Below, one piece after another: positions 23,626-32,639 of a stretch of 64,000 nt of DNA. Origin of the DNA: M3007 sp964550795. GTDB taxonomy: Bacteria; Bacteroidota; Bacteroidia; Chitinophagales; Saprospiraceae. The first letter of the stretch is position 1, and the number at the start of each line of letters is the position of its first letter. The translations under genes were made by a program, and so were the position numbers. The notes beneath the pieces are model-generated. The model saw only the letters and a list, made by a program, of their open reading frames with translations, did not search any database and had not been told where the DNA came from. The stretch spans positions 1-64,000 of the forward strand of contig CAZKBH010000002.1 of NCBI GenBank assembly GCA_964550795.1. Reading direction: 5' to 3'.

Positions 23626-25983
23626 TTAAAAAATGAGTTTGGCGCGCAAGCCAATATTGAAACCCGGTTCATCCGTGTAATACCGGAAAAAATTGAGGTA
23701 CTCGCGGTAACGCACCTGGGTCAAATTTTGAATGCTCAGCCCGATTTCCAGTGGTTTTTGGGTTTTGAACAGGTGGATTGTATGCGCTGCATCCAAGTTA
23801 AACAAGGTGAAACCTGTAGGAGGTTCTTTTAATAAACCTGCTACAGGGAGGAGTGTCTGCCGTCGAACACTTGTAGCTGAAAGCCGCACATAAGTGTCGC
23901 TAAAGGTGTGTTGAGTGCTTAATGTGGATGTTTTTCGAGCTTGTTTTCCCCAACGGATGCCGTACTGCAAGCGGTCGGAAGGCATGAGCGGCAACCAGTC
24001 AAAGCCCGACTCGCCTCCCTGCAACAAACGTTGCCCGCGCAAAACCGAAAAACCGCCTTCTGCCGAAAAACCCGCAGGAAGCGGTATGCTGAAATTGCCG
24101 TCCATCCCCTGCAAAACCGCCTGTGCTGCCTGCCGATAATAAAATGCCGGGAATGCGCCCCGCACGGTCAAAACGGTATTTAATCCCGGGTCCAGGTAAA
24201 TGAAATCCCGAATGGCATTTCGATACAACGTGAACGTTCCCGACCACCTGTGCCGTTCAAAACGTGCACTTAAGTTGGTATTCCAGGCTTTTTCGGGCAG
24301 CAGGCTAGTATTACCTTCCTCATAGGTTCCCGCTCCGTGATGCACCCCGCGGGCAAACAATTCGTTTACATGAGGAGGTCGCCAAGCCTGTCCGGTGTTC
24401 AAACTGAAGGTCCAATCTTGACCGAGGTGATACAATACCCCGAAGGTCCCGGACGCATTTCCAAAGCGTACCATCGTGTCCAAATCAATAAAATTGCCTT
24501 CAGTAGTCGCATCCGTTTGCCGGTAATCGTAGCGAAGCCCCAGTTCAAATTCCCAGGGGTTGTGAAATTTTCGCCACCGCTCCATGGCCCAAATTCCCGC
24601 GCCAAGTGATTGATAATCAGGAATAAACCCACCCCTGCTCACAAAATTGGTCTGTTGCACTGCCTGTACCCCGATGCCGCCTTGCAAATGCCGGATTGGG
24701 AAATGTTCGAGTGCTGCATCCAGGGTGTTCGTCCAGAGCCGAAATGCGACCTGTGCTTTGGAGGCGGCTGCGCCAGTGCTGCGCACTACATCGTATTCCC
24801 GGCGATTGTTGAATTGAAAACTGTACTGTCCCGTGGCTTTCCATTTGTCCGAAAGTCGTAACACCGTTTTGTATTTTAGGGTCTGGTGCTGCACCGATTG
24901 GTAGGGGCGATTGCGTTCGTAGGTAAATTCGTCGCGGTTGTTGAGTGGGGTAGGGCTGTCAATAGCGCGTTGCAAATCGGTCAAATTCCCGACGTGTGCA
25001 GCGCGTAAAATACCCAGCTCCTGACTGAATTGGCTCCCACTGATTTCGTGGTTCCAGTGGGCCTTTTTCCAGGCCGCCATGGCTGAAAAATTCAATTCAG
25101 CCACGCCCGTATTGCCCAAAAAATAATCAGGTGCGCGGAGATTCCCGCTGCGTTTTGCAGTGCCTTGTAGCCTGAATGTCAAGGACTTATTCGGAAGATG
25201 CCAATCCACAGCCCCCGAAGCTACCCCACTCCGTCCATTGGAAAAACCACCGAAACTCAACCAGCCTCCAAATCCTTCGACAGCTCGCAGAGGAGCAGGC
25301 TCCAGCACGACCGCTCCGGCCATTGCGCCCACGCCGTAGCGTACCCCGGCAGCCCCTTTCACTACCGATATTTTGTTGGCGGTGAAAGGATCAATTTCGG
25401 GTGCGTGTTCACTGCCCCACTGTTGACTTTCGAGGGCTACCCCATTGTTCACCAAAGCGATGCGGTTGCTGTGCAAGCCTTGAATAACTGGTTTGGAAAT
25501 GGTTGCTCCTGTGTTCAGCAGCGCTACCCCGGGCAACTTTTTCAAGGTTTCGCCCAAATTAAGTCCCTGACTGGCCGCCAAATCGGCCTGGCTAACCCGG
25601 GATTCTGCATAGGTCGGCGGTGGCGCTACGGCTTTTTCGTGCACCAGAACTTCCAGCAGCGTGTTGTCGTGGTGCAAATGGAAACAGACCTCCACGTCAT
25701 CCTGTACGCGCACGATTTCGGTGAAGTGCTCGCATTCCAGATGCCGCACTTCCACGGTGTAGGCCGTGTTTGCACACAGGTTTGTGAGCACAAAATAGCC
25801 GTTTTCATCCGTTGAAGCCCCTTTTCCGGCCTCCCGAACAAAAACAGATGCGTACGCCAAGGGCAGCTCCGAACCTTCTTCCCGGACGAATCCGCGAAGA
25901 GAGTGTTTACAATCCTGGGCATTTGAGCCAAGGCTGCAAACCAACGAGCAAAAGCCCAGCCAAAAGGCTTTGCTTTTAAGCAT
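23626..25983 (-). CDS. TonB-dependent receptor, ZnuD-like
   Basis: A 785-residue receptor. Signal peptide (about 1-22), carboxypeptidase-like domain (about 27-105), plug and barrel ending in an aromatic (KLIF). The plug segment PVIQGLHSNRIALVNNGV and the QQWGSEHAPEIDPF segment, with VVKGAAGVRYG after it, are typical of a Bacteroidota group related to ZnuD-type zinc receptors. A histidine cluster (HLHHDN) ends the N-terminal domain. A His/Cys-rich small protein is encoded upstream and a lipoprotein downstream. Together they look like a metal-uptake locus; zinc is the best guess. Confidence 0.8.
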   Translation of the reverse strand: MLKSKAFWLGFCSLVCSLGSNAQDCKHSLRGFVREEGSELPLAYASVFVREAGKGASTDENGYFVLTNLCANTAYTVEVRHLECEHFTEIVRVQDDVEVCFHLHHDNTLLEVLVHEKAVAPPPTYAESRVSQADLAASQGLNLGETLKKLPGVALLNTGATISKPVIQGLHSNRIALVNNGVALESQQWGSEHAPEIDPFTANKISVVKGAAGVRYGVGAMAGAVVLEPAPLRAVEGFGGWLSFGGFSNGRSGVASGAVDWHLPNKSLTFRLQGTAKRSGNLRAPDYFLGNTGVAELNFSAMAAWKKAHWNHEISGSQFSQELGILRAAHVGNLTDLQRAIDSPTPLNNRDEFTYERNRPYQSVQHQTLKYKTVLRLSDKWKATGQYSFQFNNRREYDVVRSTGAAASKAQVAFRLWTNTLDAALEHFPIRHLQGGIGVQAVQQTNFVSRGGFIPDYQSLGAGIWAMERWRKFHNPWEFELGLRYDYRQTDATTEGNFIDLDTMVRFGNASGTFGVLYHLGQDWTFSLNTGQAWRPPHVNELFARGVHHGAGTYEEGNTSLLPEKAWNTNLSARFERHRWSGTFTLYRNAIRDFIYLDPGLNTVLTVRGAFPAFYYRQAAQAVLQGMDGNFSIPLPAGFSAEGGFSVLRGQRLLQGGESGFDWLPLMPSDRLQYGIRWGKQARKTSTLSTQHTFSDTYVRLSATSVRRQTLLPVAGLLKEPPTGFTLFNLDAAHTIHLFKTQKPLEIGLSIQNLTQVRYREYLNFFRYYTDEPGFNIGLRAKLIF

Positions 25984-26074
25984 GCGTTTGAAAATGAAAA
26001 TAGTGGAAAAAAAACGCGACTGGAGCTATCGAGTAAATATAGGCGACCTGTTTCCACCACAGAAACAAGCCTAA

Positions 26075-26212
26075 TCTACCAATCACCAGTTACCAATCAC
26101 CAGTTACCAATCACCAGTACACCGATATACCAGTACACCAATCACCAGTACACCAATATACCAGTACACCAATCACCAGTACACCAATCACCAGTACACC
26201 AATCACCAGTAA
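26075..26212. repeat. CCAATCACCAGT low-complexity array
   Basis: Tandem degenerate copies of ACCAATCACCAGT(TA/AC) with a related ATATACCAGTACACC variant fill the space between the His-rich gene and the TonB receptor gene. The plus strand is nearly free of G apart from one per unit. The same family occurs before the M50 protease gene (30744-30806) and before ftsW (46052-46105). Confidence 0.85.
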
Positions 26213-26218
26213 ACCCTC

Positions 26219-26584
26219 CTACCCAACGGGCGGCCCACGGCGCATGGCCGGGTCGCAGACTTGTTTGTCGCAAACAGGGGTGTGGTAAAAAACGGGCGAG
26301 GCCGAATTGGGAAGTTTAGGAAAAAACTTCGGGAGCGAGAGCAGGGAAAACGGCTCTGGTACTGAAACAACGAACGCGCAGATAGAGCAATCTTCAGTAG
26401 CCCAGCGATCGTCGTGAATATGTGCAACATTGGGGTCATGCGCGGCATCGCAGACAAGATGTTCTGCTTCGTGGTCGTGATGGTGCGCGAGCAAAACGTG
26501 TACGGTTTTCGACGACCAAAAAGCCGTGAAAAGCAGCAGTACTGCCCATGCGCCAAGGCGCTGATATGACCGGGTTTGTTGCAA
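26219..26584 (-). CDS. Small His/Cys-rich membrane-anchored protein
   Basis: A 121-residue protein with an N-terminal hydrophobic anchor (about 11-32), then the metal-ligand-rich stretch LLAHHHDHEAEHLVCD and, further on, HIHDDRWATEDCSICAF. The C-terminus RRGPPVG is a feature I associate with a Bacteroidota family found ahead of TonB receptors. The histidines and paired cysteines suggest periplasmic metal binding or sensing. It is the first gene of the locus with the ZnuD-like receptor and lipoprotein. The exact role is unknown. Confidence 0.65.
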   Translation of the reverse strand: MQQTRSYQRLGAWAVLLLFTAFWSSKTVHVLLAHHHDHEAEHLVCDAAHDPNVAHIHDDRWATEDCSICAFVVSVPEPFSLLSLPKFFPKLPNSASPVFYHTPVCDKQVCDPAMRRGPPVG

Positions 26585-26647
26585 ATTACTTTTTAGAGGT
26601 GCGAAAGTAACGAGAAATTGAGACTTAGGTTTGTCCTTTTAAACAAA

Positions 26648-26995
26648 TTATTCAAACACCTCCCAATTTTCGCCCAATTCACTGGGATGCCAGAAGTGTT
26701 TTTCAAAATTTACCAGACAATCATTTTGGACTTCAATGCCCTCGTTTTCAAGGAGTTCCTGCATGAGGGTTGGTGTTCCGAAATGATGCCGTCCGCTCAA
26801 TTCGCCTTTGCGATTCACCACGCGGTGCGCCGGTACCTGATCCATGTGGTGGCAATTATTCAAAGCCCAACCGACCATCCTCGAGGATCCGAGCGCGATA
26901 AAATCGGCGATGGCGCCGTAATTGGTTACGCGGCCACGGGGAATTTGTCGCACCACGGCGTACACGAGATCGTAGTAGGACGGTTGTTCTTTCAT
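26648..26995 (-). CDS. Alkyltransferase-like protein (ATL), MGMT family
   Basis: A 115-residue protein with the fold of the O6-alkylguanine-DNA alkyltransferase C-terminal domain. The methyl-acceptor motif PCHR is replaced by P55-A-H-R58, so it cannot accept an alkyl group. Y26 (nucleotide flipping) and the SSRMVGWAL helix with the arginine finger (R39) are kept. ATL proteins bind O6-alkylguanine in DNA and hand the lesion to nucleotide excision repair. It is a single-gene unit near rsmA. Confidence 0.88.
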   Translation of the reverse strand: MKEQPSYYDLVYAVVRQIPRGRVTNYGAIADFIALGSSRMVGWALNNCHHMDQVPAHRVVNRKGELSGRHHFGTPTLMQELLENEGIEVQNDCLVNFEKHFWHPSELGENWEVFE

Positions 26996-27054
26996 GGGTT
27001 AAAGAACCGCAAAATGTAAAATAGGATAATAGGAAAATTGAAATTCGAGATGCT

Positions 27055-27837
27055 TTATGCGTGCGATTTATCTCCGCTGCGATTTACTAAGCTTACATAT
27101 TCCTCCCACCCCAAGGTTTCAGGGCGTTTTTCAAAGTAGGGGTCACTCATTAATAAGTCGTTGTCAAAGAAGGGTTTGAGGGTGTTTCGCAGCATTTTTC
27201 TGCGCTGCCCAAATGCGGTTTTAACGATGGTTCGGAACAGTTTTTCATTGCAGCCCAGTTCAAAATCTTCCTTGCGTGTGAGTCGAATCACGGCGGAAAC
27301 TACCTTGGGCGGCGGGTTGAAGGAGCCGGGTTCCACCGTAAAAAGATATTCAGTTTTGAAGAAGGCCTGCGCCAACACACTGGTGATGCCGTACACCCGG
27401 GAACCTGGGGGCGAAACGATGCGGTCGGCGACTTCTTTTTGGAACATGCCGACCATCTCTGGAATCAAATCACGCCATTCCAGGAGTTTAAAAAGGATCT
27501 GGGTGGAGATATTGTAAGGGAAATTGCCAATCAGGCAAAACTGCTTTTCGCCAAAAAAGGCTGGGGCGTCAAAGTCGAGAAAATCTTTGGAAATCAAGTT
27601 TTTTTGGGCAAAATCGGGGTAGTTTTTACCCAAATATTCCACCATGTCGCGGTCAGCTTCCACCGCAAACGTCTCATATTCGGGATGTTCGAGCAGGTAT
27701 TTGGTCAACATACCCATGCCGGGACCAACTTCGAGCACGCAGCTTGTTTTCGCTGTTTGTTGCAGGCTGTTGGCGATGCGCTCGGCGATGTTTTCGTCTT
27801 TTAGGAAGTGTTGCCCGAAGGATTTTTTAGCTTGCAT
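27055..27837 (-). CDS. rsmA: 16S rRNA dimethyladenosine transferase RsmA (KsgA)
   Basis: A 260-residue methyltransferase that dimethylates two adjacent adenosines near the 3' end of 16S rRNA during small-subunit assembly. The N-terminus KKSFGQHFLKDENIAERI is diagnostic. The SAM-binding motif EVGPGMGMLT is at about 36-45 and the catalytic motif GNFPYN at about 102-107. Length is normal. It lies nine bases downstream of the DUF5615 gene and may be read from the same transcript. Confidence 0.95.
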   Translation of the reverse strand: MQAKKSFGQHFLKDENIAERIANSLQQTAKTSCVLEVGPGMGMLTKYLLEHPEYETFAVEADRDMVEYLGKNYPDFAQKNLISKDFLDFDAPAFFGEKQFCLIGNFPYNISTQILFKLLEWRDLIPEMVGMFQKEVADRIVSPPGSRVYGITSVLAQAFFKTEYLFTVEPGSFNPPPKVVSAVIRLTRKEDFELGCNEKLFRTIVKTAFGQRRKMLRNTLKPFFDNDLLMSDPYFEKRPETLGWEEYVSLVNRSGDKSHA

Positions 27838-27846
27838 GGTATTACT

Positions 27847-28194
27847 TCAACGTATGCGAAGCCGTCCGTTTTGAAAAACACAAAACCTGCCTTCGATTTG
27901 TTCTGAAAAGGATAAGAGAATTTTTCGCATGATTTCTGCTTTCTCATCGCCAGTGGCATCTTCCAGGCGAAGTAATAGTACGCCATTATGATTTCGCCCG
28001 GAGCGATAAACCAATTCTCCAAAGTCTTTGTCCATTGTTACAACCATTCTTTCTTCTTTTTCTGCAATGGAGAGGATATCAGAATCATCCATAGAAGGCT
28101 CGATTTCAAGAATTGAAATAACGTCAAAGCCTTCATTTCGCAGCAACTGAAGGGTTTTATTGCCGACCCCTACATCAAGGACAAATTTTAACAT
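27847..28194 (-). CDS. DUF5615 PIN-like protein (putative toxin)
   Basis: A 115-residue protein of the DUF5615/Mut7-C-like PIN superfamily. Acidic residues of the nuclease-like site are visible in FVLDVGVG (N-terminus), in the SMDDSDI segment and in VTMDKDFGELVY near residues 52-63. It sits three bases downstream of a DUF433 gene; the two families form a common pair that is thought to act as a toxin-antitoxin module. Nuclease activity is inferred from the family. Confidence 0.8.
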   Translation of the reverse strand: MLKFVLDVGVGNKTLQLLRNEGFDVISILEIEPSMDDSDILSIAEKEERMVVTMDKDFGELVYRSGRNHNGVLLLRLEDATGDEKAEIMRKILLSFSEQIEGRFCVFQNGRLRIR

Positions 28195-28197
28195 AGG

Positions 28198-28449
28198 TTA
28201 TACGGATATCGAGTAAACTCGTTCGTTTTCAACGAGTTGAGTAGCATATAAAATGCAAGCCTGAATGTCTTCGGGTTCAAGAAATGGAAAGTCTTCGTGT
28301 AATTGACCAAAGGTAAGTCCGCGCACAGTTGCTTTTAGAATGTGCTCAACGGTAAGACGAGTACCTCTTATAGTTGGTTTACCAAGCATTACATTCGGGT
28401 TAACCGTAATGCGAGACAGTAGGTGTTCGGTATCGGCGTGGTATTGCAT
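28198..28449 (-). CDS. DUF433 protein (putative antitoxin)
   Basis: An 83-residue protein with the DUF433 signature: ITVNPNVMLGKPTIRGTRL at about 14-32 followed by a helical segment with a winged-helix-like pattern. DUF433 proteins usually precede DUF5615 proteins and are proposed to bind DNA and repress the pair. It is the first gene of the DUF433-DUF5615-rsmA run. Confidence 0.82.
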   Translation of the reverse strand: MQYHADTEHLLSRITVNPNVMLGKPTIRGTRLTVEHILKATVRGLTFGQLHEDFPFLEPEDIQACILYATQLVENERVYSISV

Positions 28450-28488
28450 GGGCTTCTTTTTATTGCAAATTTAAGGCAGGACTTTGGT

Positions 28489-29781
28489 TTAATCCGATTT
28501 TCCTTTGAAGAAGGACTTGTTTGGCACCAAAAACCACAGTGAAAAAAAGAGAAACCAAGCCACCCCAAGCGCATTCTCGAGGGTACATTCGATGACAAAA
28601 GAGGCAAATGCCATGACTTGAAAACTCAAAAACAGGACCTTGTTTCGGCCCGCATAAATCAGCCAACCAAATGCCACAAGGCTCAATCCCAAGCCAAACA
28701 ATCCCGTGCTGGCGAGGATAAAAATGAACTGGTTGTGGGGCAAACGAGGATCTTCCGCGTAGCTTGGATGCAACTCGGCAGTCATGCGCCTGGTTTCGCT
28801 GAGCAGGTCGCCTGCACCCACGCCGAGTATTGGATTTTGCTGCCAAACGGCCCAACCGGCCTGGAGTGAAATCCATCGAGACGCATCGGAATAAAGATGC
28901 CCTTCGTCTTGATTTTGGAAGCGCTCCCAGTCGTATTTCATGTACGCGAGGCGTATTTTAAGGCTTGGCACATTTTCGGTAGCAACCCACAGTCCAGCCG
29001 CTAACAGTCCCAGGGCCGCTACACCGGTCAACCATTTTTTGCTTTTCAAAACATACCAAATCAGTCCAAAAATGATGGCCGCGTAGAGTGAAAACAACCC
29101 TCCGCGCACCGATAGCACGTGGATGAACACGAATAAAAAAACGACCGCCAGGGCCAACAACCTGCGTTCCCAGGCCTTCCACAAATAAAACCCCTGACCC
29201 CAGAGCCAGGCCCCGGAGAGGATGCTGGTGGCCAGTATGAGACTGAACCGAACGTGCGAGCGCGGCACTGGAATCGGGTTGCCGCGACCAAGTCCCTCGA
29301 TGATCGCGTCGAAGTGCAGGAGGAAATTTATACCTACGGAAATACAAACACCGAACATGAACCAAACCAGCAGGTAAAGCACTGATTTCCATTGTCTTGC
29401 GGAAAATTCGGGCAAATTAGCGAAGGCCCAGGGCAGGACTAGAAACGGCAGACGGGTTTGCACCAAACGCAACCAATAGGCTTTATCATCCGACCAAAAA
29501 AAACTCAATGCGGGAACAAGGACGAGCAGGAACAAGGCCCCCAATGGCCGGTTTTGAAAAAGCCGCGCAAACGAAACTTTCAGTACGGCCCACCAGGTTT
29601 GGGGATGGCGCAAGGTCTGCTGGATGCTCTGCGCCGTATGCCACCAGGCCGCAAATACCAAAAACCACATGCTCACCGAGAGCAAAAACGGCGAAAGCAC
29701 CAGGCTCACTACCAGGAGATTAGCGGACCAAAAGGCTAAACCAATTGGGGTGGAAATGGGTTTAAGATAATTGGCGGCCAA
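28489..29781 (-). CDS. O-antigen ligase/polymerase family membrane protein
   Basis: A 430-residue polytopic protein (about 10-12 hydrophobic segments) with the Wzy_C/WaaL pattern: a large periplasmic region and the conserved NPILGVGAGD and LPHNQFIFILASTGLFGLG segments near residues 315-370. The family polymerises or ligates O-antigen or other undecaprenyl-linked glycans. No other O-antigen genes are adjacent, so the glycan is unknown. A TATCTTTG on the minus strand at 29852-29859 may be its -7 box. Confidence 0.78.
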   Translation of the reverse strand: MAANYLKPISTPIGLAFWSANLLVVSLVLSPFLLSVSMWFLVFAAWWHTAQSIQQTLRHPQTWWAVLKVSFARLFQNRPLGALFLLVLVPALSFFWSDDKAYWLRLVQTRLPFLVLPWAFANLPEFSARQWKSVLYLLVWFMFGVCISVGINFLLHFDAIIEGLGRGNPIPVPRSHVRFSLILATSILSGAWLWGQGFYLWKAWERRLLALAVVFLFVFIHVLSVRGGLFSLYAAIIFGLIWYVLKSKKWLTGVAALGLLAAGLWVATENVPSLKIRLAYMKYDWERFQNQDEGHLYSDASRWISLQAGWAVWQQNPILGVGAGDLLSETRRMTAELHPSYAEDPRLPHNQFIFILASTGLFGLGLSLVAFGWLIYAGRNKVLFLSFQVMAFASFVIECTLENALGVAWFLFFSLWFLVPNKSFFKGKSD

Positions 29782-29970
29782 GGTGCTGTGTTAGTGGTTC
29801 AAACAGGAACTAATTGCAGAGATACTGGTATGGGATTTTGAAATAACCGCGCAAAGATAGACGCCTCCGAGTCGTTTTTCGGTCGTCTATTCTTTCCCGC
29901 TGGTCAACTTTTCAAACTCGTTCAACGCGGGCTTGCTACATTTGTCGCTATTCTGCTTACCCATTTGTAC

Positions 29971-30717
29971 ATGAAGCACTTTGCTACTTTTATATTCTTT
30001 ACCGCGCTTTTGATTGCGTGTCAAAACGAAACGCGCCCCAGCGTGGATGACCCTGCACTTTTTCAACAAAAACCAGCACCTGCAACGACGGTTTCTGACC
30101 AAATGCCTTTCCCAAAATCCGGGCCGGGCAATTTTGAAAGCCTGGTAGCCGACTTTGAGGATAAAAACCGAGGCATCTGGCAAAAACCCGAGCTGGTCAT
30201 CTCCTTTTTAGGCGACATGAAGGGCCAAACGGTGGCCGATATTGGTGCCGGAACAGGCTATTTTACCTTCAGACTGGTGCCTAAAGCTGAAAAAGTGATT
30301 GCCATTGATATAGATCCAAGATTCATCAATTTTCTGGACAGTGTTCGGGTAAGGCTCCCGGAAGTGTATCGCGACCGCTTTGAAAGTCGCCTGGCCAAGT
30401 ATGATGATCCGCTACTCAAACCCGAAGAAGCAGATAATGTGGTGATTGTCAACACGTATGCATACATTGAAAATCGGGTACAGTACCTTCAGACCCTTTC
30501 GAAAGGCATGGTCCCTGGCGGGCAATTGCTCATCATTGATTTCAAAAAAAATAACCTCCCCGTGGGGCCGCCAGACGAGTACAAAATTTCCCTCAGCCAG
30601 GTAGAGCGGGAAATGACAGCTGCAGGCTTCATCGTGACGAAGGTGGACAAAGACGTGCTGGACTACCAGTACATTATACTGGCCCAAAAACCCAAAAAAC
30701 AAGCAAACAACAACTAA
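29971..30717 (+). CDS. SAM-dependent methyltransferase with lipoprotein signal
   Basis: A 248-residue protein. The N-terminus is a lipoprotein-type signal ending in LLIAC, which is unusual for a SAM enzyme. The class I methyltransferase domain carries VADIGAGTGYFTFRL (motif I) and VIAIDIDPRF (motif II) near residues 87-115. A TTG two codons upstream is possible, but the ATG at 29971 is preferred. A TACATTTG sequence at 29937-29944 may be the -7 box. SAM is not expected in the periplasm, so either the signal is not used or the domain does something else. Confidence 0.75.
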   Translation: MKHFATFIFFTALLIACQNETRPSVDDPALFQQKPAPATTVSDQMPFPKSGPGNFESLVADFEDKNRGIWQKPELVISFLGDMKGQTVADIGAGTGYFTFRLVPKAEKVIAIDIDPRFINFLDSVRVRLPEVYRDRFESRLAKYDDPLLKPEEADNVVIVNTYAYIENRVQYLQTLSKGMVPGGQLLIIDFKKNNLPVGPPDEYKISLSQVEREMTAAGFIVTKVDKDVLDYQYIILAQKPKKQANNN

Positions 30718-30743
30718 AAAACAGGTTTGGGGTTTGACTCATG

Positions 30744-30806
30744 CCAAGCACCAATCAACCAATCACCACTTAACCAATCACCACTTAACCAATCACCACC
30801 TAACCA
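30744..30806. repeat. CCAATCACCACTTAA leader repeat
   Basis: Three to four copies of AACCAATCACCACTTAACC end 14 bases before the ATG of the M50 protease gene. The unit lacks G on the coding strand, like the arrays before ftsW and at 26075-26212. Confidence 0.8.
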
Positions 30807-30819
30807 TCCAAACCTGCCC

Positions 30820-31950
30820 ATGCAAGGTTCTTTCAAAATATTCACCTGGCTCGGAATCCCCGTTTTTTTTCACTGGACTTTCGGATTGATCTTTATTTAC
30901 ATTCTTTGGCACGCTCAAGGTCAAGGATTGGGTACTATAGAAACGATTTGGCTCACGGGCCTGTTTATGACCTTGTTTTTGTGTGTGTTACTGCATGAAT
31001 ATGGCCACGCCCTTGCCGCCCGACGATACGGCGTTAAAACACGCGACATTGTATTAATGCCTATTGGTGGCGTGGCGCGGCTGGAAAAGATGCCGGAAAA
31101 ACCGTTCCAGGAGTTTGTTGTAGCGATTGCTGGTCCGGCAGTGAATGTGGTGATTGCGGTGCTTTTATTTGCAAGCATTGGTTTTTTTGCAGAAGGGGAG
31201 CTTGTGGAGTTGTTCACCTATGCAGTTCGAGCGGATATCGGCTCGGAAATCGTGACGGAATCTGGATATTTTTTATCTCCTTTCCTGCATTTTGGCATTA
31301 AACTGGCCTTTATTAATGTGGCTTTGGTCATTTTTAATATGATTCCCGCTTTCCCGATGGATGGCGGACGTGTATTCAGGGCTTTACTCTCCATGTGGTT
31401 GGGCCGCCCGAAAGCGACTAAAATCGCGGCCTGGCTGGGGCAAGCCATTGCCTTGCTCCTGATTGCCACGGGTATATGGAGTGGAGATTTTATGCTCAGT
31501 ATTTTGGGCTTTTTCGTCATTTGGGCCGCACGGGCTGAAAACAGCAATGTGCAAACCGAGCATCTGCTTTCCCGCTTCAAAGCCCGCGATGTCGTCAGAC
31601 CAACTTTCACGCGGCTGCGCTCCAACGATTGGATGCTTTCGGCCATTGAGGTCATGCGTCGCGGTTTGGAACGCCATTTTCTGGTGTTTGACCTAAACGA
31701 TCGTCTGGTAGGCATGCTTGAACATGACGACATCGTTCGGGCCATGCGCAAACCCGACGTAACCTCCGAAATCAGTCAATACGCCCATCGTCCTGAAGTG
31801 GTTCACCTAGACGAGTCACTAGTCAAAGTCAGTTATTTGATCCGTCAAGGCGGTTTCGGCATCTTAGGCGTAACCGACGATTCAGGAGCGCTCGTCGGCG
31901 TAATAGATGAAGCGGGGCTGGTTTATTTTATCCGACTGGAAGAAGGGTAG
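30820..31950 (+). CDS. M50 site-2-type protease with CBS domains
   Basis: A 376-residue membrane metalloprotease. The zinc site is HEYGHA (about residues 59-64) and the second-site motif is FPMDGGRVF (about 179-187), within four to six transmembrane segments. Two CBS domains form the C-terminal ~130 residues (from about SRFKARDVVRPTF). Family members cut membrane proteins and the CBS pair probably senses a nucleotide. The start at 30820 (MQGSFKIF) is chosen because the upstream in-frame sequence is the CCAATCACCA repeat. Confidence 0.88.
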   Translation: MQGSFKIFTWLGIPVFFHWTFGLIFIYILWHAQGQGLGTIETIWLTGLFMTLFLCVLLHEYGHALAARRYGVKTRDIVLMPIGGVARLEKMPEKPFQEFVVAIAGPAVNVVIAVLLFASIGFFAEGELVELFTYAVRADIGSEIVTESGYFLSPFLHFGIKLAFINVALVIFNMIPAFPMDGGRVFRALLSMWLGRPKATKIAAWLGQAIALLLIATGIWSGDFMLSILGFFVIWAARAENSNVQTEHLLSRFKARDVVRPTFTRLRSNDWMLSAIEVMRRGLERHFLVFDLNDRLVGMLEHDDIVRAMRKPDVTSEISQYAHRPEVVHLDESLVKVSYLIRQGGFGILGVTDDSGALVGVIDEAGLVYFIRLEEG

Positions 31951-31989
31951 GGGTGGATTGGCTATTTACTCCGAATAGCGAGTTTCCGC

Positions 31990-32511
31990 CTACTGCGTGG
32001 GAGCAGGATTAGCCGCTTTGTTTTTCAATAACTCCTCCAATGGCGGCTGCCGCTTCATTTTAATGGTGCGGGTAAAATCAGGTTTTTGCTGCACAGCAGT
32101 CCACTCGTCTTTTTCGGGATCTTTTGTCCAGGAAATGTAAAACCAACCAGAGCGAACCGGCGCCAACTGGAAAACGTTTTTATCCAGTAGAACTGCCACC
32201 CATTCGCCATTTGGGCCAAGGTAGAGATGATTATTCCGCCAATAGACGGTGGAAATGTTTGTGCCGGAGCTGTCCTGTCCATTAAATTGGTAAGACGTGA
32301 TTTGCAAACTGCTATCCGTCGGGAAATGATAGGTCTGATAATAACCTGTCCCCATCACCTCACTTTTCCAATTTCCTTCTATCCAACGGAGTTTTTGCAA
32401 GTCAGCCTTGGTGTACTCCGGCGGGTTGTTTGGATCGCCGGGTTTAGTAGGGGGCGTTTCACAGGCTGCAAACAAGGCAAGTATAAAAAATAGCGTTAGG
32501 TATCGATTCAT
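31990..32511 (-). CDS. DUF6265-like lipoprotein
   Basis: A 173-residue lipoprotein; the signal MNRYLTLFFILALFAAC ends in the lipobox cysteine. The ATG at 32511 is chosen over one twelve codons upstream because it starts the signal directly. The mature part has LRWIEGNWKSE, the opening strand of a lipocalin-like beta-barrel of the DUF6265 kind. The ligand is unknown. It converges on the M50 protease gene without a visible terminator. Confidence 0.65.
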   Translation of the reverse strand: MNRYLTLFFILALFAACETPPTKPGDPNNPPEYTKADLQKLRWIEGNWKSEVMGTGYYQTYHFPTDSSLQITSYQFNGQDSSGTNISTVYWRNNHLYLGPNGEWVAVLLDKNVFQLAPVRSGWFYISWTKDPEKDEWTAVQQKPDFTRTIKMKRQPPLEELLKNKAANPAPTQ

Positions 32512-32639
32512 CGCGAAATGGTTGGAAATGAGCGGCAAAGGTTCCAAAAAAAGGAGGAATCGGGCGTGGTATCTACAATCATTTCTAAAAAGCCGTTCGT
32601 TTTAGATCAGGGTACATTTCCAAATTCTGAAAAAGCCGC

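Noticed and set aside
26075..26212. Possible CRISPR array
   Set aside because: The units are short, degenerate and contiguous; no spacers and no cas genes.
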